A DNA stretch of 64,000 nucleotides from Archegozetes longisetosus (GCA_018873245.2 JAEMBT020000009.1:2510001-2574000), one strand, 5' to 3'. Positions 46,191-60,400 are shown, numbered from the stretch's first letter. A program made the numbers and translations. Notes: a model not told the origin generated them from the sequence alone.

Positions 46191-48432
46191 CAATTTATAA
46201 TTATTTTAATACTTACAGCACTCTCTCATTATTGCAGAAATTTTCCTTTTCTGTGCTCTCATTTTAATAAATTTTCGGAACTTTAGTTCCCTTTCCTCCA
46301 CACTAAATGGCATTTTGAACACAATTTAAATCAAATTTCAATCCTTTGTTTACAAATGTTTTCAGACAATCGTTTGTATAACTCATTCAAAAATTAAGTT
46401 AAAGAACGATGAAAATGAAACTAATTTTGCCCACCGTGCCCCCCAAAAGATTTTGGTTAAAATTGATAGAGGACATTAACCTGATCATAAGTGTCTCTGG
46501 GCCCACTTCTCTACGACTTGAATTTTTCGAGATAGAGGGCGTTAAAGTTAGAAAATTCACGAAAACTTTAATTAATATCTCAAAAAGTATATTTGATATG
46601 CAAAAATGGATTGCATATTTGTAATCAGTGTTAAATTCTACATCAGATTGATATATAATATGACTAGTTTATCTGCTCGAAAAAATTCGACTAATTTCGA
46701 AGTCGAATATCTCGAAATGTATTCGAGTTAGACAATTTTCGATTTCATATTTGAATTCAGCGTTAAAAATTACATGTAAATTGATGATAAAATAAAACAG
46801 TAATAAATTAAAAATTATCATAGGCAGGGTTTGTCATCGTTTATTGATTTATTATATGAATTTCAATGAAATTTCTTTCATTTCACATTTTCATCGAATT
46901 ACCATCCTCAATTTAATTTTTTTTCAAAAACAAACATGATATTTATCAACTGGGGGAGTTTAAGTATGTACATGCAAATTTTCATACAATTTCATCGAGA
47001 GGCTTCAGAAATATAACATGCCTTGGTTGAACTAGACTTCACGTGGCCAGAGAATTCAGAGATGAATTTTATATACAAATAATTTATACCTCATGCAGAG
47101 TTCACATATATAAATTTTATTCACCGCAAATGAGCAGAACATCGGTAAAAAAATTCCCGAAAAATCGACTAGACTTTACGTGGCCACAGATTTTCCACGT
47201 GAGCTTTATATATTAATAAACTACAAGTTAAGCTGATTTCAAATATATAAATTTTATTCATCGCAAATGACTAGAAAACCGGTAAAAATACCTGAATAAT
47301 AAGCTATACGTTATTAGAAATTTACTTAGAATAAATTTATGGAATCATATGTTGGTCCGATAATTTAACGATGTGATATTTCAATTCATTTGAAAATTTA
47401 AGCAAAATTGATAGTTTTTAATAAATAAGTGATGGTATGCAATTACCAGTAATTTCTTGATCATTATTTAATAACGAAAAAACTTTTCCAATACTATTAA
47501 AGGGTAGAGACACAAAGCATGACATATATTAAATAAAATTTTTTACCTAAAGTTTGTTTACTGAATAAAAAAAGGTTCAATGAAATAAAACATTAAATTT
47601 TTATAGATAACAATAAAAATAATTATAAATTATACAAAAAAAATTGAAATTGAATATATATTAAATGGGTTTAAGTAATATTCTAAAGTAATAAGTTATC
47701 TGTTATTTCGCAAGGCGTCGTTTGTATCAATACATTTGGGCCTTTTAAAAATGCAATACTGATCAAGAGACGACTGGTCGTTGCATACCGTAACTTAAAT
47801 ATAGAATCTGTAATTTTGTATTTGTTGAAAAAATTATATGCTTTTAAGTGCTGCATATGTGTTAATGCTTAACACCTGCGCCGCGTCTCTGACTGAGTGA
47901 ACAAGTCGTTAAAACGTTCATAGACTGGGGGTCATAAAACTTCCAAGACAAGACGAGTCAGTAAAACGTCCTACTGAGCTTACAAGTAGTAAAAACGTGA
48001 GTAGAGTGCGGCTCTTAAAACTTGCAACTAGAAAAACATTTAAAAAAGAGGCAGAGTGCAGACTGTTTTTGCTTATCAGCATAAAAAACATGTTCATTTT
48101 ACTCAGCTGAGGTCTTATTGCACTGCTCGAATTTACTGAGTTCATTATTCAACTTTTAAATTACACTAATTAGTAATGCTGAATTCGACTTTCACTTAAA
48201 CAACCAATCATTTACACAAGTTAATATATATTTGGTTATATTAAGTCTGTATAAATAGTATGTTACAAGCAAACATACTTAATGATCGCATAAACGATAT
48301 TTTTAATTAAAAAGATTTGAATTAAGGAAATAGTATTTTACAATAATTATATTTAGTGAGAATATGATTATCATAATAATGTAATATAAATAATAAAATC
48401 AAAATATATTTATTCAATAATCAAAATATGGG
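46191..48432. other. Intergenic, no gene seen
   Basis: AT-rich. 47040-47110 and 47165-47280 contain a degenerate direct repeat (GACTTCACGTGGCCAGAGAATTC / GACTTTACGTGGCCACAGATTTT, each followed by ATATATAAATTTTATTCA). 47880-48060 has loosely repeated GAG/AAAACGT blocks. Confidence 0.45.
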
Positions 48433-48436
48433 TTAA

Positions 48437-49668
48437 CCGGGAAGTTTTGTGGCACTCGACCATAAAAATCGGGTGATGGTGTCATTTGATAATACTTTAT
48501 GAGACGAGTCCAAAAAGGTCACCACCATGAGGCTCCGCCCACCCGATATCGAACCACGCCCATTTTTTATTTTAGCCACTCCCACCGACTCCACCCCCAC
48601 AATATGGGTCTCAAAGGAAAGGTCTCAGTGAGTAGAGTCCATTGGTAAAAATCGCGTGATTATAGGATGCATACTTCCTGAGAAATTGACTAAAAACACT
48701 CTTATATTCTACGACCATATTGCAATACATCGAGAATTGACATTGTTGACTAATATAAAAAGAAGTTTTCCGTACTTCCATAGAGAATCGGCCCATAAAC
48801 CAATTTTGATCAAATTTTGTGTGAACTTTGAGGGTCACTAGTGAAGCAAATGGCTGAAAAAATTTCAAAAAAGTGCTACGGGAAGCTGACAAAACCGAAA
48901 AATGTAAAATCTTTAAACGCTTATAACTCAAAAACGCGCAAACATAATTTAATGAAACTTTGCATATTAAGAGATAGCAATCAAGAGTATTTAACGATAG
49001 AGTGAAATTCTCAATTAACCCTATATGAGAGAATAATTCAAAAATTCAAAAACTTCAAATACTTATTCCGAAATGTTGCCACAAGGGTTCCGACCCGATC
49101 TCTTTTATTCTAACAGTAGTACACTATCTAATATATAATTCCTAAAAGATTGGGTCGGAACTCTCTTTGCAATACATCGAAAATTGACATTGTTGACTTC
49201 GAGATGATTTATGTTGTAATTGTTTTAACATTTGTATATACATAGGTTGACAAAATGTTTTGTTAGATCATTCGGACTTTGTTTACATACAAAAACGTCA
49301 GATTAAACATTACCAAACTAGTAGTTTGTCTCAGATTTGGTTAACAATGTCAATTCTCGATGTATTGCAATATGGTCGTAGAATATAAGAGTGTTTTTAG
49401 TCAATTTCTCAGGAAGTATGCATCCTATAATCACGCGATTTTTACCAATGGACTCTACTCACTGAGACCTTTCCTTTGAGACCCATATTGTGGGGGTGGA
49501 GTCGGTGGGGGTGGAGTCGGTGGGAGTGGCTAAAATAAAAAATGGGCGTGGTTCGATATCGGGTGGGCGGAGCCTCATGGTGGTGACCTTTTTGGACTCG
49601 TCTCATAAAGTACTATCAAATGACACCATCACCCGATTTTTATGGTCGAGTGCCACAAAACTTCCCGG
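48437..49668. mobile_element. TTAA-flanked foldback element, 1232 bp
   Basis: Inverted arms 48437-48747 (311 bp) and 49343-49668 (326 bp) are almost identical. The right arm has one extra 15-bp unit (GGTGGAGTCGGTGGG type near 49495-49525), which exactly accounts for the length difference. Ends are CCGGGAAGTTTTGTGG, flanked on both sides by TTAA (48433-48436 and 49669-49672), the piggyBac target. The 595-bp centre has no transposase but carries further copies of a TTGCAATACATCGA segment (about 49170). A young non-autonomous element, since its arms differ so little. Confidence 0.85.
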
Positions 49669-49672
49669 TTAA

Positions 49673-50366
49673 CCGTAATTTATATTACTTACGATTAAGA
49701 TATCAAATTGTAAAAGGCCTTTAACTGCTTTATCTGAGTTTAGTTTTATTTTGGACAATCTGTATTTATCAGTGCGAAAATATAACTGCAATTCTGACAC
49801 TTGATAAGAGAAAAAAAATCAACGATAGGCTCGCTTCTAATTTTGAGTTAAATCTAAAAATGTACTAGACCACATGTCACTTGGAGATCAATTCAAAATA
49901 TCGTTGGCATCAGCGATAACAGAACTCAAGATTATAATTAAACCTCATCTAACTTGATTTCACTCCAATCCAAACCTTCTTTCAGAGGCATAAATGAGCA
50001 AAGTTGAAACATCCCCCTTAAAGCCCTGATTTGAAGTCTTGTGACTGTGAAAGCATCATGAGAATAAAGAGGTCTCTTAAAGGGCAGACTAATTAATGAA
50101 GTAGATCTGAGAGTTGCTTATGACGAAGTTATTAAAGACAAACCTATAAAAGTCCGCCATTGGCATACAACTCTTTCCTATACGCTAGGAGACTGTCATT
50201 AAGTTTAAAGGAGAATATGTTATGTAATCCTTAAATACCATTTTTATATCTTGAATATTATAGAAAATATGCCTCTGACATCTGAATTAAACCAACTTAG
50301 TATGTTACTTAAACTTTTAATACAATCTTAAATATAAGAGAATATTTTTTTTATTGTTAGATGTCT
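49673..50366. other. Intergenic, no gene seen
   Basis: AT-rich flank of the foldback element. No coding or repeat signal recognised. Confidence 0.45.
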
Positions 50367-51195
50367 TCTATTTCGACAATTTTTTCGGACACTTCTCTAA
50401 ATTTTACAAGAATGATTGTTAGCGCGATAAGATTAATGATGATTGATAAGGAATAAATTAATTTGATTTATTAATTAGTTTTGAAGAGATACTGACCATG
50501 CAAATAGTTAATAAATATTTTCTAACAAAAAAATCCAACTCTTTTTGATCAATCGTTTCAATAAATAAAATTAATCATAATTGTAAGAAACTAAATTAAA
50601 ATATAATTTAAATTATAAAAGATTAGATTCAAACCTTCAATCGTTTAGATCTATTCAAACGTCTGCCACTGAATTATAGATAGCTTATAAGATTGTTTAG
50701 CCACACAGCATACTAAAGGCAGTCAAAATAAATATTAAAGAAACATTGACATAAACGAAATCGAGGCATAAATTCAATGTTTTCGAGAAAAGGCTGATAA
50801 GTACCGCAAGCGTAACGATCATAGTCGTTGGAGATACCAAAATACAAAATATAAATTTCAACCAATAGTTATTGCTATAGTCGTTGATTTCTTCGTGTAT
50901 TGAGGTCAAGTATTGGATTGAATTAATTAGATATAAACGTGAGTTAGTTTGGACTTCGAGTGAATTTCTTATTCTATCATTGATTCAGAATATTTTGCAT
51001 TTAAGATAACAGATTATATAGAAATATTTGCGAGATGATATTTTACATATGAAGACAAATAATACCCCATAGAATGCTATAAGAAATACCAAATATCAGG
51101 GATTGTTCAATCGATTCGTTTTGGATAAATGTTATAATCACTAAAATAAAAGCGAACCAGAATATAAGATGAGATACGTATGTAATATCATATCA
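50367..51195 (-). pseudogene. Possible remains of a multi-span membrane protein (chemoreceptor-like?)
   Basis: Three minus-strand stretches read as hydrophobic helices. About 51195-51047 ends LWGIICLH at a donor AT|GTAAAA. 50973-50697 begins after GATAG and joins in phase; it contains SIHEEINDY and two membrane helices, then stops at TAG. About 50465-50367 holds a helix followed by KFREVSEKIVEIEDI and a stop. The order (helix, IN-containing loop, helices, charged loop) is what gustatory receptors show before TM7. TM7 and its TY...QF motif are absent, and no 5' part is found. Either a pseudogene or chance hydrophobic frames. Confidence 0.3.
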
Positions 51196-52781
51196 GTTTA
51201 CATGTGGAGCATGTGATTTTCACAATTTTAACCAAATTATAGGTATCTTCCCTTTTGAAGAGACTTTTCGTTAAAATTAAACCTGAAGGTATCTCAAAAA
51301 GTCATAGATAAGTGGGTTTTATATCACTCTTGTGATTATAGTAATGAAGAATTTGGGATACAGTTGGTATCAATGTTATAAAAGAAGCCGCAATATTGGA
51401 GTGTAACTTACTATACTATCTAGACTAAAAAGGCATGGCTAATCAAAGAACAAATAAAAACTATTACAGAAGATATTTTTTATCTTTGGGCGACTATCGC
51501 GCATTTTGTTGTTTATCCCTTTAAAATTGCTTTTTCAATACATGCATGTTTCTACATTAAATACACTAAATGTTCCTTTTTGAATACTCGGGTCAACACT
51601 AGTCGCTCAAAGATAAGAGAATTACTTCTGATTGCTTCTTATGAAAAGCAAATGATATAATCAACGATCGGTGTTGAAAATTTTTTGAAAAACAATCTAC
51701 GTGAAATTCTATGACAATAGTTAATATATATATGAGATCAAATTTAATATTTGACGATATGACCCTAAGATGCTTGACATAATCTGTTTAGCAACGCATT
51801 AACCAAAGTTTGATTGAGAGTCTGAGCATTATCACTCATTCTAATCCATACTTCAAATACTGCTATTGTAAATTGTTTTCTGGCTGATATCTCCCACCTT
51901 TTCTGACTTTAACCGTAGCCTGAGACTATGAATATTCGGGTTAAAGTCGGCAGATCTCGTAGCAATAACTAGAAGTTGATCAGGTGCAAAGTTCTCATGA
52001 AACCTGACAAATGCCTTATGGATAGGGTTATTACTCCGTTCGTAAGCATGTATTGTGAATTAAAGCTAAAACTCGAACATATGCTTGAATTTTGATAGTA
52101 GGGCCTGAACCTAGACCTCAATCAGGGTTTTGTGCCATTTACTGCCATTGAAGTCAACTCGTCAACAAATAGGGTTCTCTCCTACCAATGAAGTCGATTT
52201 GGTTTATTGATGCGTGATGCAACTAAAATGTTTACTTTCAGTTACCCTCCGAGAAATGATCGAGTTTGAGATGTCTGCATCGGTACAGTTTTTAACCTTA
52301 GTGCTTCTCAATGGGTTTTCAGTAGTATATAAAGTAATTTGAAGATCGTGACCAGCTGTAGTCTTGCGCGGCCTTCCTGAGCTTTGTGTGATGCATAACT
52401 CCTTTATATTATAACCTAGTCCTTAAAATTGAAAAAATAGAAAAAATTGACGTTTCTGTAAATCACTGAACCCGTTTATTAACAATAACATCGAGTGACC
52501 TATAATAGCTTGTACAATTGATTGATATTTAAATAGCAATGTTTGAGTGTAATTTGTGCATTATTTATGGAAAATATAAGCGGTATTATTCAGAAACATT
52601 TAAAGATTTTGAAGATCAAATTTTAATAGAATTAAGAAAGATAATTTTGATTATAAGAATGATGTATTGCGTTCTTAAGAAATATTTCTGCTATGTATTT
52701 TTGATATAACGAAGAAAGATAGCTAGAACAATAAAGAAAAATGTGAAGACTTACTGTCAAACTATCCTAGTGTCATTTCGC
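51196..52781. other. Intergenic, no gene seen
   Basis: Searched upstream for 5' exons of the possible membrane protein; none was convincing. 52220-52400 is slightly GC-richer but has no long frame. Confidence 0.4.
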
Positions 52782-52990
52782 AGGCAATCCAGGCGCATTG
52801 GTTCGATGGGATAATACCGTTGCAAACAAAAATACAAGTGTTTCGAACCGTTTCATCAGAAGAACATAAACGGTGGCGAACGAGAATTTTATTCTTTACA
52901 CATTACTACCGCATGTCCTTCTGGTTAAACAGATTGAAACACTTGTATTTTTACTTGTAACAATATCATTCCAGCGAACTCATGCGCCAG
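52782..52990. repeat. Imperfect inverted repeat, ~85-bp arms
   Basis: 52782-52867 and 52907-52990 are inverted copies with scattered changes. They share AAAAATACAAGTGTTTC and GGCGCATNNGTTCG-like blocks, with about 40 bp between. Probably a small foldback/MITE; flanking duplication not determined. Confidence 0.6.
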
Positions 52991-55600
52991 AATTGCCGGA
53001 GAAACGACGCTTGGCAGCAAACCCAAGACGTGGGATAGAGACCCAACACCTCGTTAAAGTGCCCTGGGTATATGAAGAGAGTATGGGCTAGATTCGCCTC
53101 CCATAAAGTGGATTTGATTCATTCTTTTAATAAGATCTATTTCTTAGCAAACATTTATTCTATTGTGTTGAGGCTAGAGATATTCTACTCAGAAGGTTTG
53201 AATTAATAAACTAGATCTATTAAAATGGCGAAAAAATAAAAATTAGATATACTGAAATTTTCGCTATCTGGTATCTTCCATCGTGTTCAAATCGTATTGT
53301 GTCTATAGGAAACAATATATTACTCGATGAAGATTTTCGATTGGAATGATTCGTGTTGAGTTACAGAGGACGTTCGGTCTATAGGAACTGAGTATTCTCT
53401 TGAAAGCGATCAATTCCTTAAAATAAATGTATTCGAACCTATCGGATTAGTAGAATCATTTCATAGTGTATGTTCACCAATTATAATTAATAAAGCAACT
53501 GATTGTATATTTTAGTAGTGATTTTATAACGTTAAGTCAACCATTTCTTTCGTTTTGTAGAGCGTAGTTTTGTTTAATTAAATCTTATTAAATCTAATTT
53601 TAAAAATTGGATGCTTCTTTTAGTACACCAAACACTTGTTTTTAAATTTCATTCAATTGCTACATTGAATCAATCGAGTTAATTCTTAACTCAAATTTGG
53701 AAAATGTTTATTCATATGAATAGAATAATTATTTTTGAATAAATTCGGTCTCTAAGATAAATAAGTGATTCGTTTACTATAACAATTATGTAAAAACTGA
53801 GCCATAATATTGTTGCCATTTGTTTATGTTTCACAAATCATAACAGATAGCCATTGAAGTATTACCTGAAGTAATGAATGTTTCACGATTCAATTATTTA
53901 TAAAAGCATTAAAATGCTCTATTGTTTTTCAAACGACCATCTTTTCCCAACAGATAACAACGTATATATTAGAATTTACTTAAATTATGCAAACATTTTC
54001 CTAATAGTCATTTCTTTTGATTTCATATATTTTACAGTTGTAAAAATAACATTAAGTTACTCAACAAATATTTTATATGAAAAATTTATGTTTACTTTTA
54101 CTTAAAGTGGCGAATTTTTAATATTTCTTGTACGATTGGTAGAATAACAATAACCTAACTACTAGAAAATATGATTTAAAGGACTAGAATGAAAAGCTAA
54201 TTGGTTTCCTTTTGGAAAATAACACCACTTATGTAAGTTTTGCTTAACAGTATAGAATCTTCTAGTATAACATTCAGTAGTGGTAACTTGCCAAAAGAAC
54301 AGTTGTTTAAGTGTTTAGTTATCTGAGTTCAAATAGTAATAATCAGACACTTGAAATATAAAGATTCCGAAAATACCTAAATAAAATGTCAAAGTTTCCT
54401 ATTTCATAATACATTCTACTTCGGTAAGATTTATATTTATCTTTATCTTTAGCTTAGCCCTAGACTGCATTATAAAACAGTTCTGCGGCATTACGATTTT
54501 GCTCCGCAATAAGAGTTTAGCGAATTTTATCAGTAAATAATGAATACCGCAGTCGATATACAACAAAGATATTCAATAAATTAAGTATTTTACTACCATT
54601 TATGATGTAGATCAACATGCACTCTTCGTCAACTACTTAAAAAATTTCAAATCGGGCAGTGTAGGGTTAAATAAACGATCAAGATTTTAGAAGACAGTCT
54701 GAAATAGATATTAGAGTGAAATTAGAAAAAAAGTTGAACTTTATAAACAAACCTGTCATAAAATTTAGAAGATAGATAAAAAGCAAAATTAATTTTTTAT
54801 AATGGAGCAATAAAGTCATGGCAGATGAAACTCATTTATAAGCGAAAAAGATTTTCTAACAGATAGTCGATAAAGTTGATGAAAATCTGTTGTAAAGACA
54901 AATAAAACTGTATTATAATTTTAAAAATTGCCTTATCACAAAAAGAATGAAAAAACAAATACAAAAATTAGAAGTAACTTATGCACCACTAGAGAATATA
55001 CCGCTGTTTTTGTTATTTCTATCCCCTATTAGTATATCAACATTTTTTACATCACCAATGAGTTATGTTACCATTTTCATTATTATATGAATCACCAATA
55101 TAGTGGTTTCGTGTAGCTGCTTCAAAAGAATGAAATTATAATATGATTAAAAACCAATTCAATAAAAAGATTTTGTCTTTCTTATTTCGAAGGTTCGAGT
55201 TTCGCTCATTCATCAAATCGTAGCATATTTCATTTAAAGTGAAGTTTAGGATCTGGTATATTCAATTTATTTCAATTATAATTATTGAAATAACAATGAA
55301 TTCCTCTTAAATATATTTGTCTCGGTCATAGCTTATTCATATACTATTAATCTCATTGTTGAAAGAATACGTTAGAAGACAGCTCGAAAATCAAAATGAA
55401 ACCTTCCTCTTAAAAACAATTTTTAACTATGATAGTTTATGATTACTGTAATCAAAATGTAATATCAAAGGGAAAATTATTCTAATAATACAATATTACA
55501 GTAAAATTTTATAAAGCTCTGATCATTGGAAATAAGATTTAAAATTTTGTAAAACGAAAATCAATGGAATTTCACGTATTTCTTATATATAATAGTAAAG
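52991..55600. other. Intergenic, no gene seen
   Basis: Long AT-rich stretch. Open frames at 52873 and 53878 have no resemblance to proteins. A GGTTCGAGTTTC at 55193 recalls a tRNA B box, but there is no tRNA fold around it. Confidence 0.5.
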
Positions 55601-56297
55601 CGGGATGCCAAAATGGCCTACCGCGTTACAGGCCAAAACAGGTGTCAATCGACAGGGCTTGCTGAGTAGATCAAAGTTTTCAGGTGTGGTAGTCACAAGT
55701 TATAGGTCACAACAGTTCAAAGCGTCGGTCGCTCCTAATTCCTTTGCAAAGCTTGCAAACATATTAAACCTATATATCATTGAAAAGTATTCAACAAGGT
55801 CAGTTCAACGATACTATGCTCAATATACAGACCATATTTTTAAGTGGCGCTATTTTTTACATAAAAAATTGATATTATCTGCCACCGGGAGCCACCTCCT
55901 CGTGGAGACGGAGGGTTTCTCTAATTTCTTGGGCCACCTTCTCTGGTTTCTTGGGTTTGGCAGGTTCCAGCCTGAAGTTCAAGTGCCCACAAAATCGTTA
56001 AGCGACCTTTATGTGGTACTTGAAAGCACTGACGAAGACCCGACTTGACTTTATTTTACTTTTTTTTATTCATATAGTCTACATACTTGAGCATGGTATT
56101 GTTGAATTCATCTTGCTGAATACTTTTCAATGACATATAGGTTTAATATATTTGCAAGCATCGCAAAGGAATTAGAAGCGACCTTTGGACTATTGTAACC
56201 TATAACTTATGACTCCACTCCTGAGAACTTTGATCAACTAATCAAGACCTGTCAATTGACAACTGTTTTGGCCTGTAACACGGTAGGCCTGTGTCCC
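55601..56297. mobile_element. Foldback element with GC-rich core, ~700 bp
   Basis: Inverted arms of about 245 bp (55601-55851 and 56055-56297), roughly 80-85% identical, share CCGCGTTACAGGCCAAAACA and CATTGAAAAGTATTCA. The 200-bp centre is distinctly GC-richer. On the minus strand it can be read as a charged stretch (LEPAKPKKPEKVAQEIRETL) that looks protein-like and could be a captured gene piece. The plus-strand frame 55605-56048 crosses arm and core and is not believed. Confidence 0.6.
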
Positions 56298-57466
56298 ATA
56301 GATTCTTAGCATGCTCCTTTAGTCTTCACAAGGTGATATCTTCTAATCGATAACAGTTTAAGAAATGATTCTCAAATAGCAAAATCTCAATAAGTTCAAC
56401 ATGATGCCCATATTATCATTAAGTTATACATACCGGTATTTCTAGAATAATATAACAATAAAGATGTAATATTTATCGAACTTATTTTAATACTTAACTC
56501 TTCAGTGGTATCAGCGTGTTCTGAACCTGAGACTAAACGTCTAATTTATATTATGAAAAAATTATAACAATAAGGGATGAAAAAATAGGAGTTTGTAGAT
56601 TGAATTATTTTTTAACTTTTGATCATTTGAATTTGAAAATCAAATGATTGATTGACAATTTATTATTTCATCAAAGTTTTAAGAAAGTGTCAATTAGCAA
56701 CCATATTACCAAATCAGAGAGTTTCAACATATTCCAATAATGTGCAGTATATTATATATCATGCATATCAAACACTTTTATGTAAAAATTGTCGGAATCC
56801 TTCACTCACATTTTACGCAATTTATACTCTAAATAGTTGGGTTCTTACACCCATCAATGGAAATAATTTATCATAATAAGGGTTATCTGATATGATATAC
56901 ATATTTGGAGTCAACACATCATTGATCACAAGTTTTATAAACAACTTTCAAATAAAACTTGTTATAAAACGTTATTAAAACAAATATCACAACATTAGCT
57001 ATATTTTACACCATGGGTGTAGTACATCTTGAGTACTACTGGCCTAAGTTGACACTTTCGTATCACTTAAGGGTTAACGATCTTACTGGATCGGTTTCAA
57101 TATTTGAATCTTAAGATTGTAATAAACTAAAAATTCCTTTCTTTGAATGTGATTAGATATAAGTTTATTTGAAAGATTATTTGAAAGATTATAGGTTTAT
57201 ATTATAGTAATTTCTGTATTTACCAAATTAATTCCATATTTGGTTTTGTACCTCATAAGATTGTAAGAATATTGCATTACAACGAAGATTGAGCATAAGT
57301 ATCTTTGAAGCTTCTAACTTTATAATTTACGATATGATAACGGTGGAAGTACACAAGGATAAATAGAGTACTTATAATCAGTGCAGTCACATTTAGTCGA
57401 AATACTGAGATTATCACAGAACAAACTAATTATTTGAAACTATTTCAATGGTACTTTAGAAGAAAA
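56298..57466. other. Intergenic, no gene seen
   Basis: AT-rich upstream flank of the RCC1-KEN gene. 57362-57390 (GAGTACTTATAATCAGTGC) may be part of its promoter, but no clear TATA box is seen. Confidence 0.45.
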
Positions 57467-60400
57467 ATGCTCAAACATTTTGATGTGTTCAATAAAACAC
57501 TTTCAGAAAGTTTTGTTTCGCGAATTCGAATTGCGTGTGTCACAGATAATGAAAATACCAAGGCACTGATTGTAGATTGCGAGGACGATGTATACGCAAT
57601 TGGAAAAGATTACGATGATACTTCTGTGCCCTTTAAATTGGATGGAATTTGCAAGTCCGGTGTTTGCGATTTCTCTTACGGTCATGGGCACATAGTTGCA
57701 GTCACTGATGATGGTAATGTATTTGCGTGGGGACAGAACGAACGTCATCAATGTGGAAATGGCGGTAAAGAGTATGTTAAATTCCCTACTCAACTAAATT
57801 TCAATGACGAGAAAGTCATTAATGTATCATGCGGATGGGATCACACATTAGCACTCACTGATTTGGGGAATGTCTTTGCGTGGGGACGAAATTACACAGC
57901 TCAGTGCGGAAACGGAACACGAGACAATGTAAAATTCCCTGAAAAGTTATTCATTGGAAAAGTGAAATCAATCGCATGCGGCGCAGGGCATTCGATGGTA
58001 ATGTTGGAAAATGGCCAAGTGTACGGATGGGGAGAAAATGGCGATGGTCAATTGGGATTGGGACGTGAAACACACTGTGAACGAAGCCCCTCTCATCTAA
58101 CAGAACTGAATGGAATTAAGAAGTTAGTGTGTGGGACGTATCATACGATAGCACTTTCCGTTAAAGGACATTTATTCACATTCGGATATAATGAGTAAGT
58201 AGAGAATAATCCCATATTGATATTGTGCACATTAAAACAAATGAATAGAGACTCCAGAATAGGTAAATCCAATTTTTGTCGATGTCATGAAATCATTGGA
58301 AAGAGACGTCAGGGCGTCAGATGAATCAATAATTATTGAAATACACATTTCCGACAAATATGGACTCACTGACCTTCCTGAAGTCTATTTCTGATAATTT
58401 CATGATATTGATATTGACAAAAATAAGATTCCCCTATTCTGGAGTCTTTAAAAATGAAATTTCAGAGTAAACGTAATCAAAACACATATTTGTATGGATC
58501 ATATTAGTTATTGTGACGTTATGATTAATGAAAACAGTTTTCCGGGGTCAACACTCAATATTTGTTTAACGAAATGCTTTGCTAATCGCTTAGTAACAAA
58601 TTCAGAATTTAAAACTGACATTTATTGTATACCAGATTCAGATTTACTTTAGGGTTAGGCTCAAGCCCACTGGTTTAGTGCTGTAACTAATGAATTACAC
58701 AATCCAGAAACTATTGTTAAATCCACTCTCTAAGTTAAATTATGCTTTAGAGAGGCCAGCACAACTTCTACATGTTTTATATCATTGAACTTATCTAGTC
58801 AAACCGAATTGAGCGATGTCCCAATCGAACTTAATAACACACTTCCTGATACCATGTTAACGATATTATATATCTAAATTGATATTTTAAGGCCAGTGTT
58901 GGATCACATTTCAATAATATAGATTATCAACAAGCTCGCTTATCTAAGCGATCGTGCTATTTTCAGAGGCGAAAAGCTTTTACTATCGAGTAACAGCTTG
59001 TCATTATCAGTCTGGAATCTGGTAAGTAACTCAACTATCACAATTTTTGCATCTCATGAGGGATGTCAGTAGAATGAGCGGTAATGATATGATACTCCAT
59101 ATGTAGGCACGGTGTCAGCTCCAAACTTAGTCTTCTTTCATCATAAGATCCTAGATAACCATCAATTCTAGGTGTAGGTTAGTTTTCCAATTACTTAGCT
59201 TTAGGGTCTATTTTACGTGATTTGTTAGTTGCGACGCTAAACCTACGAGTTCAGGTATGACAATCTAAGGTATAGGAATATCAAATTCACAAATGGTACA
59301 TGCACACTCAAACTTGATATGCATTTTAAATTTTCATGAAATTTTCATACCTATTACATATTAACCATACAGTTATGGACAATTAGGCATTGGGAACACA
59401 GAACGTCGTCACACACCCCAGAAAATTGAATCATTATATGGCGGACCGTTCATTGATGTTGCAGCCGTTTGGTGTAAAGAAATTTCTGTTGCATTCAAAG
59501 AAAATGGAAAATGTTTCATTTGGGGACAGACAAATATGGGAGAGACAACCCACTGAAGTCAAATGCGATTCAATTAATGATATATTTACATTGCATGTTG
59601 TATTTGCTCCTGTAACTTATAAATGCTACGTTATTGAAGGAAACGATATTAAAGGTACGCGACGAATCGCTTAATTACTATTGATTAATTTCAACGCTAG
59701 AAATATCATCGGCCGCGGACCTACGGGAACTTGTGTGTTCAGAGGACTTTTCGAAGGAAAACAGTCTGTAGCTGTCAAGAGGCTCGAATACTTTGAAATG
59801 ACTGATCATGAAATTAAATCTATGCTGTCATTGAATCACCCTAATGTAATGAGGTACTTCACTACTGAGAGGGATGGTATGTTCCGTTACATCGCCTCAG
59901 AATTGGCAGATATGACATTCGAAATTTATATCGAGAGAAGAAGAAATGGCGATTTTAGAGATTTAAACAACATCACTCTTTTGAAACAAATATCCGAAGG
60001 ATTGGCGTATCTTCACTCTCAAGATATCATTCACTGTAAGATTCGACCACAGAATGCATTTATATCAAGCCCAATGCGTCCTAAAGGCGATCGTAAAGCA
60101 ATGATAACTGATTTCAACTTCTCTAATCAACTAATATCGATTGGCCAAGTGGCGGATGGCTGGACGGCTCGCGGCTGCAATCAGATTATACATTTAAGCC
60201 AACAAAAGCAATCGATGTGTTTGCGTCGGGATGTCTCTTTTACTATGTACTAAACGATGGTAACCACCCGTTCGGAGATAGGTTCCATCGTCTGACAAAT
60301 GTATACGATGCCAAATCCGAAATCAATGCGTTAAAAAATGAGGAATCACTTTGCATACATCACCTAATCGAAGCTATGATTGCCGATGATCATCTAAAGA

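Noticed and set aside
49490..49672. Frame with GVESVGVESVG repeat
   Set aside because: Comes from the 15-bp duplication in the foldback element's arm; not a gene.
55140..55220. Possible tRNA B box (GGTTCGAGTTTC)
   Set aside because: No A box or cloverleaf can be drawn in the 90 bases around it.
55605..56048. 147-residue frame in the 55.6 kb foldback
   Set aside because: Runs across arm and core of an inverted repeat and does not resemble a protein; the opposite strand of the core looks more protein-like.
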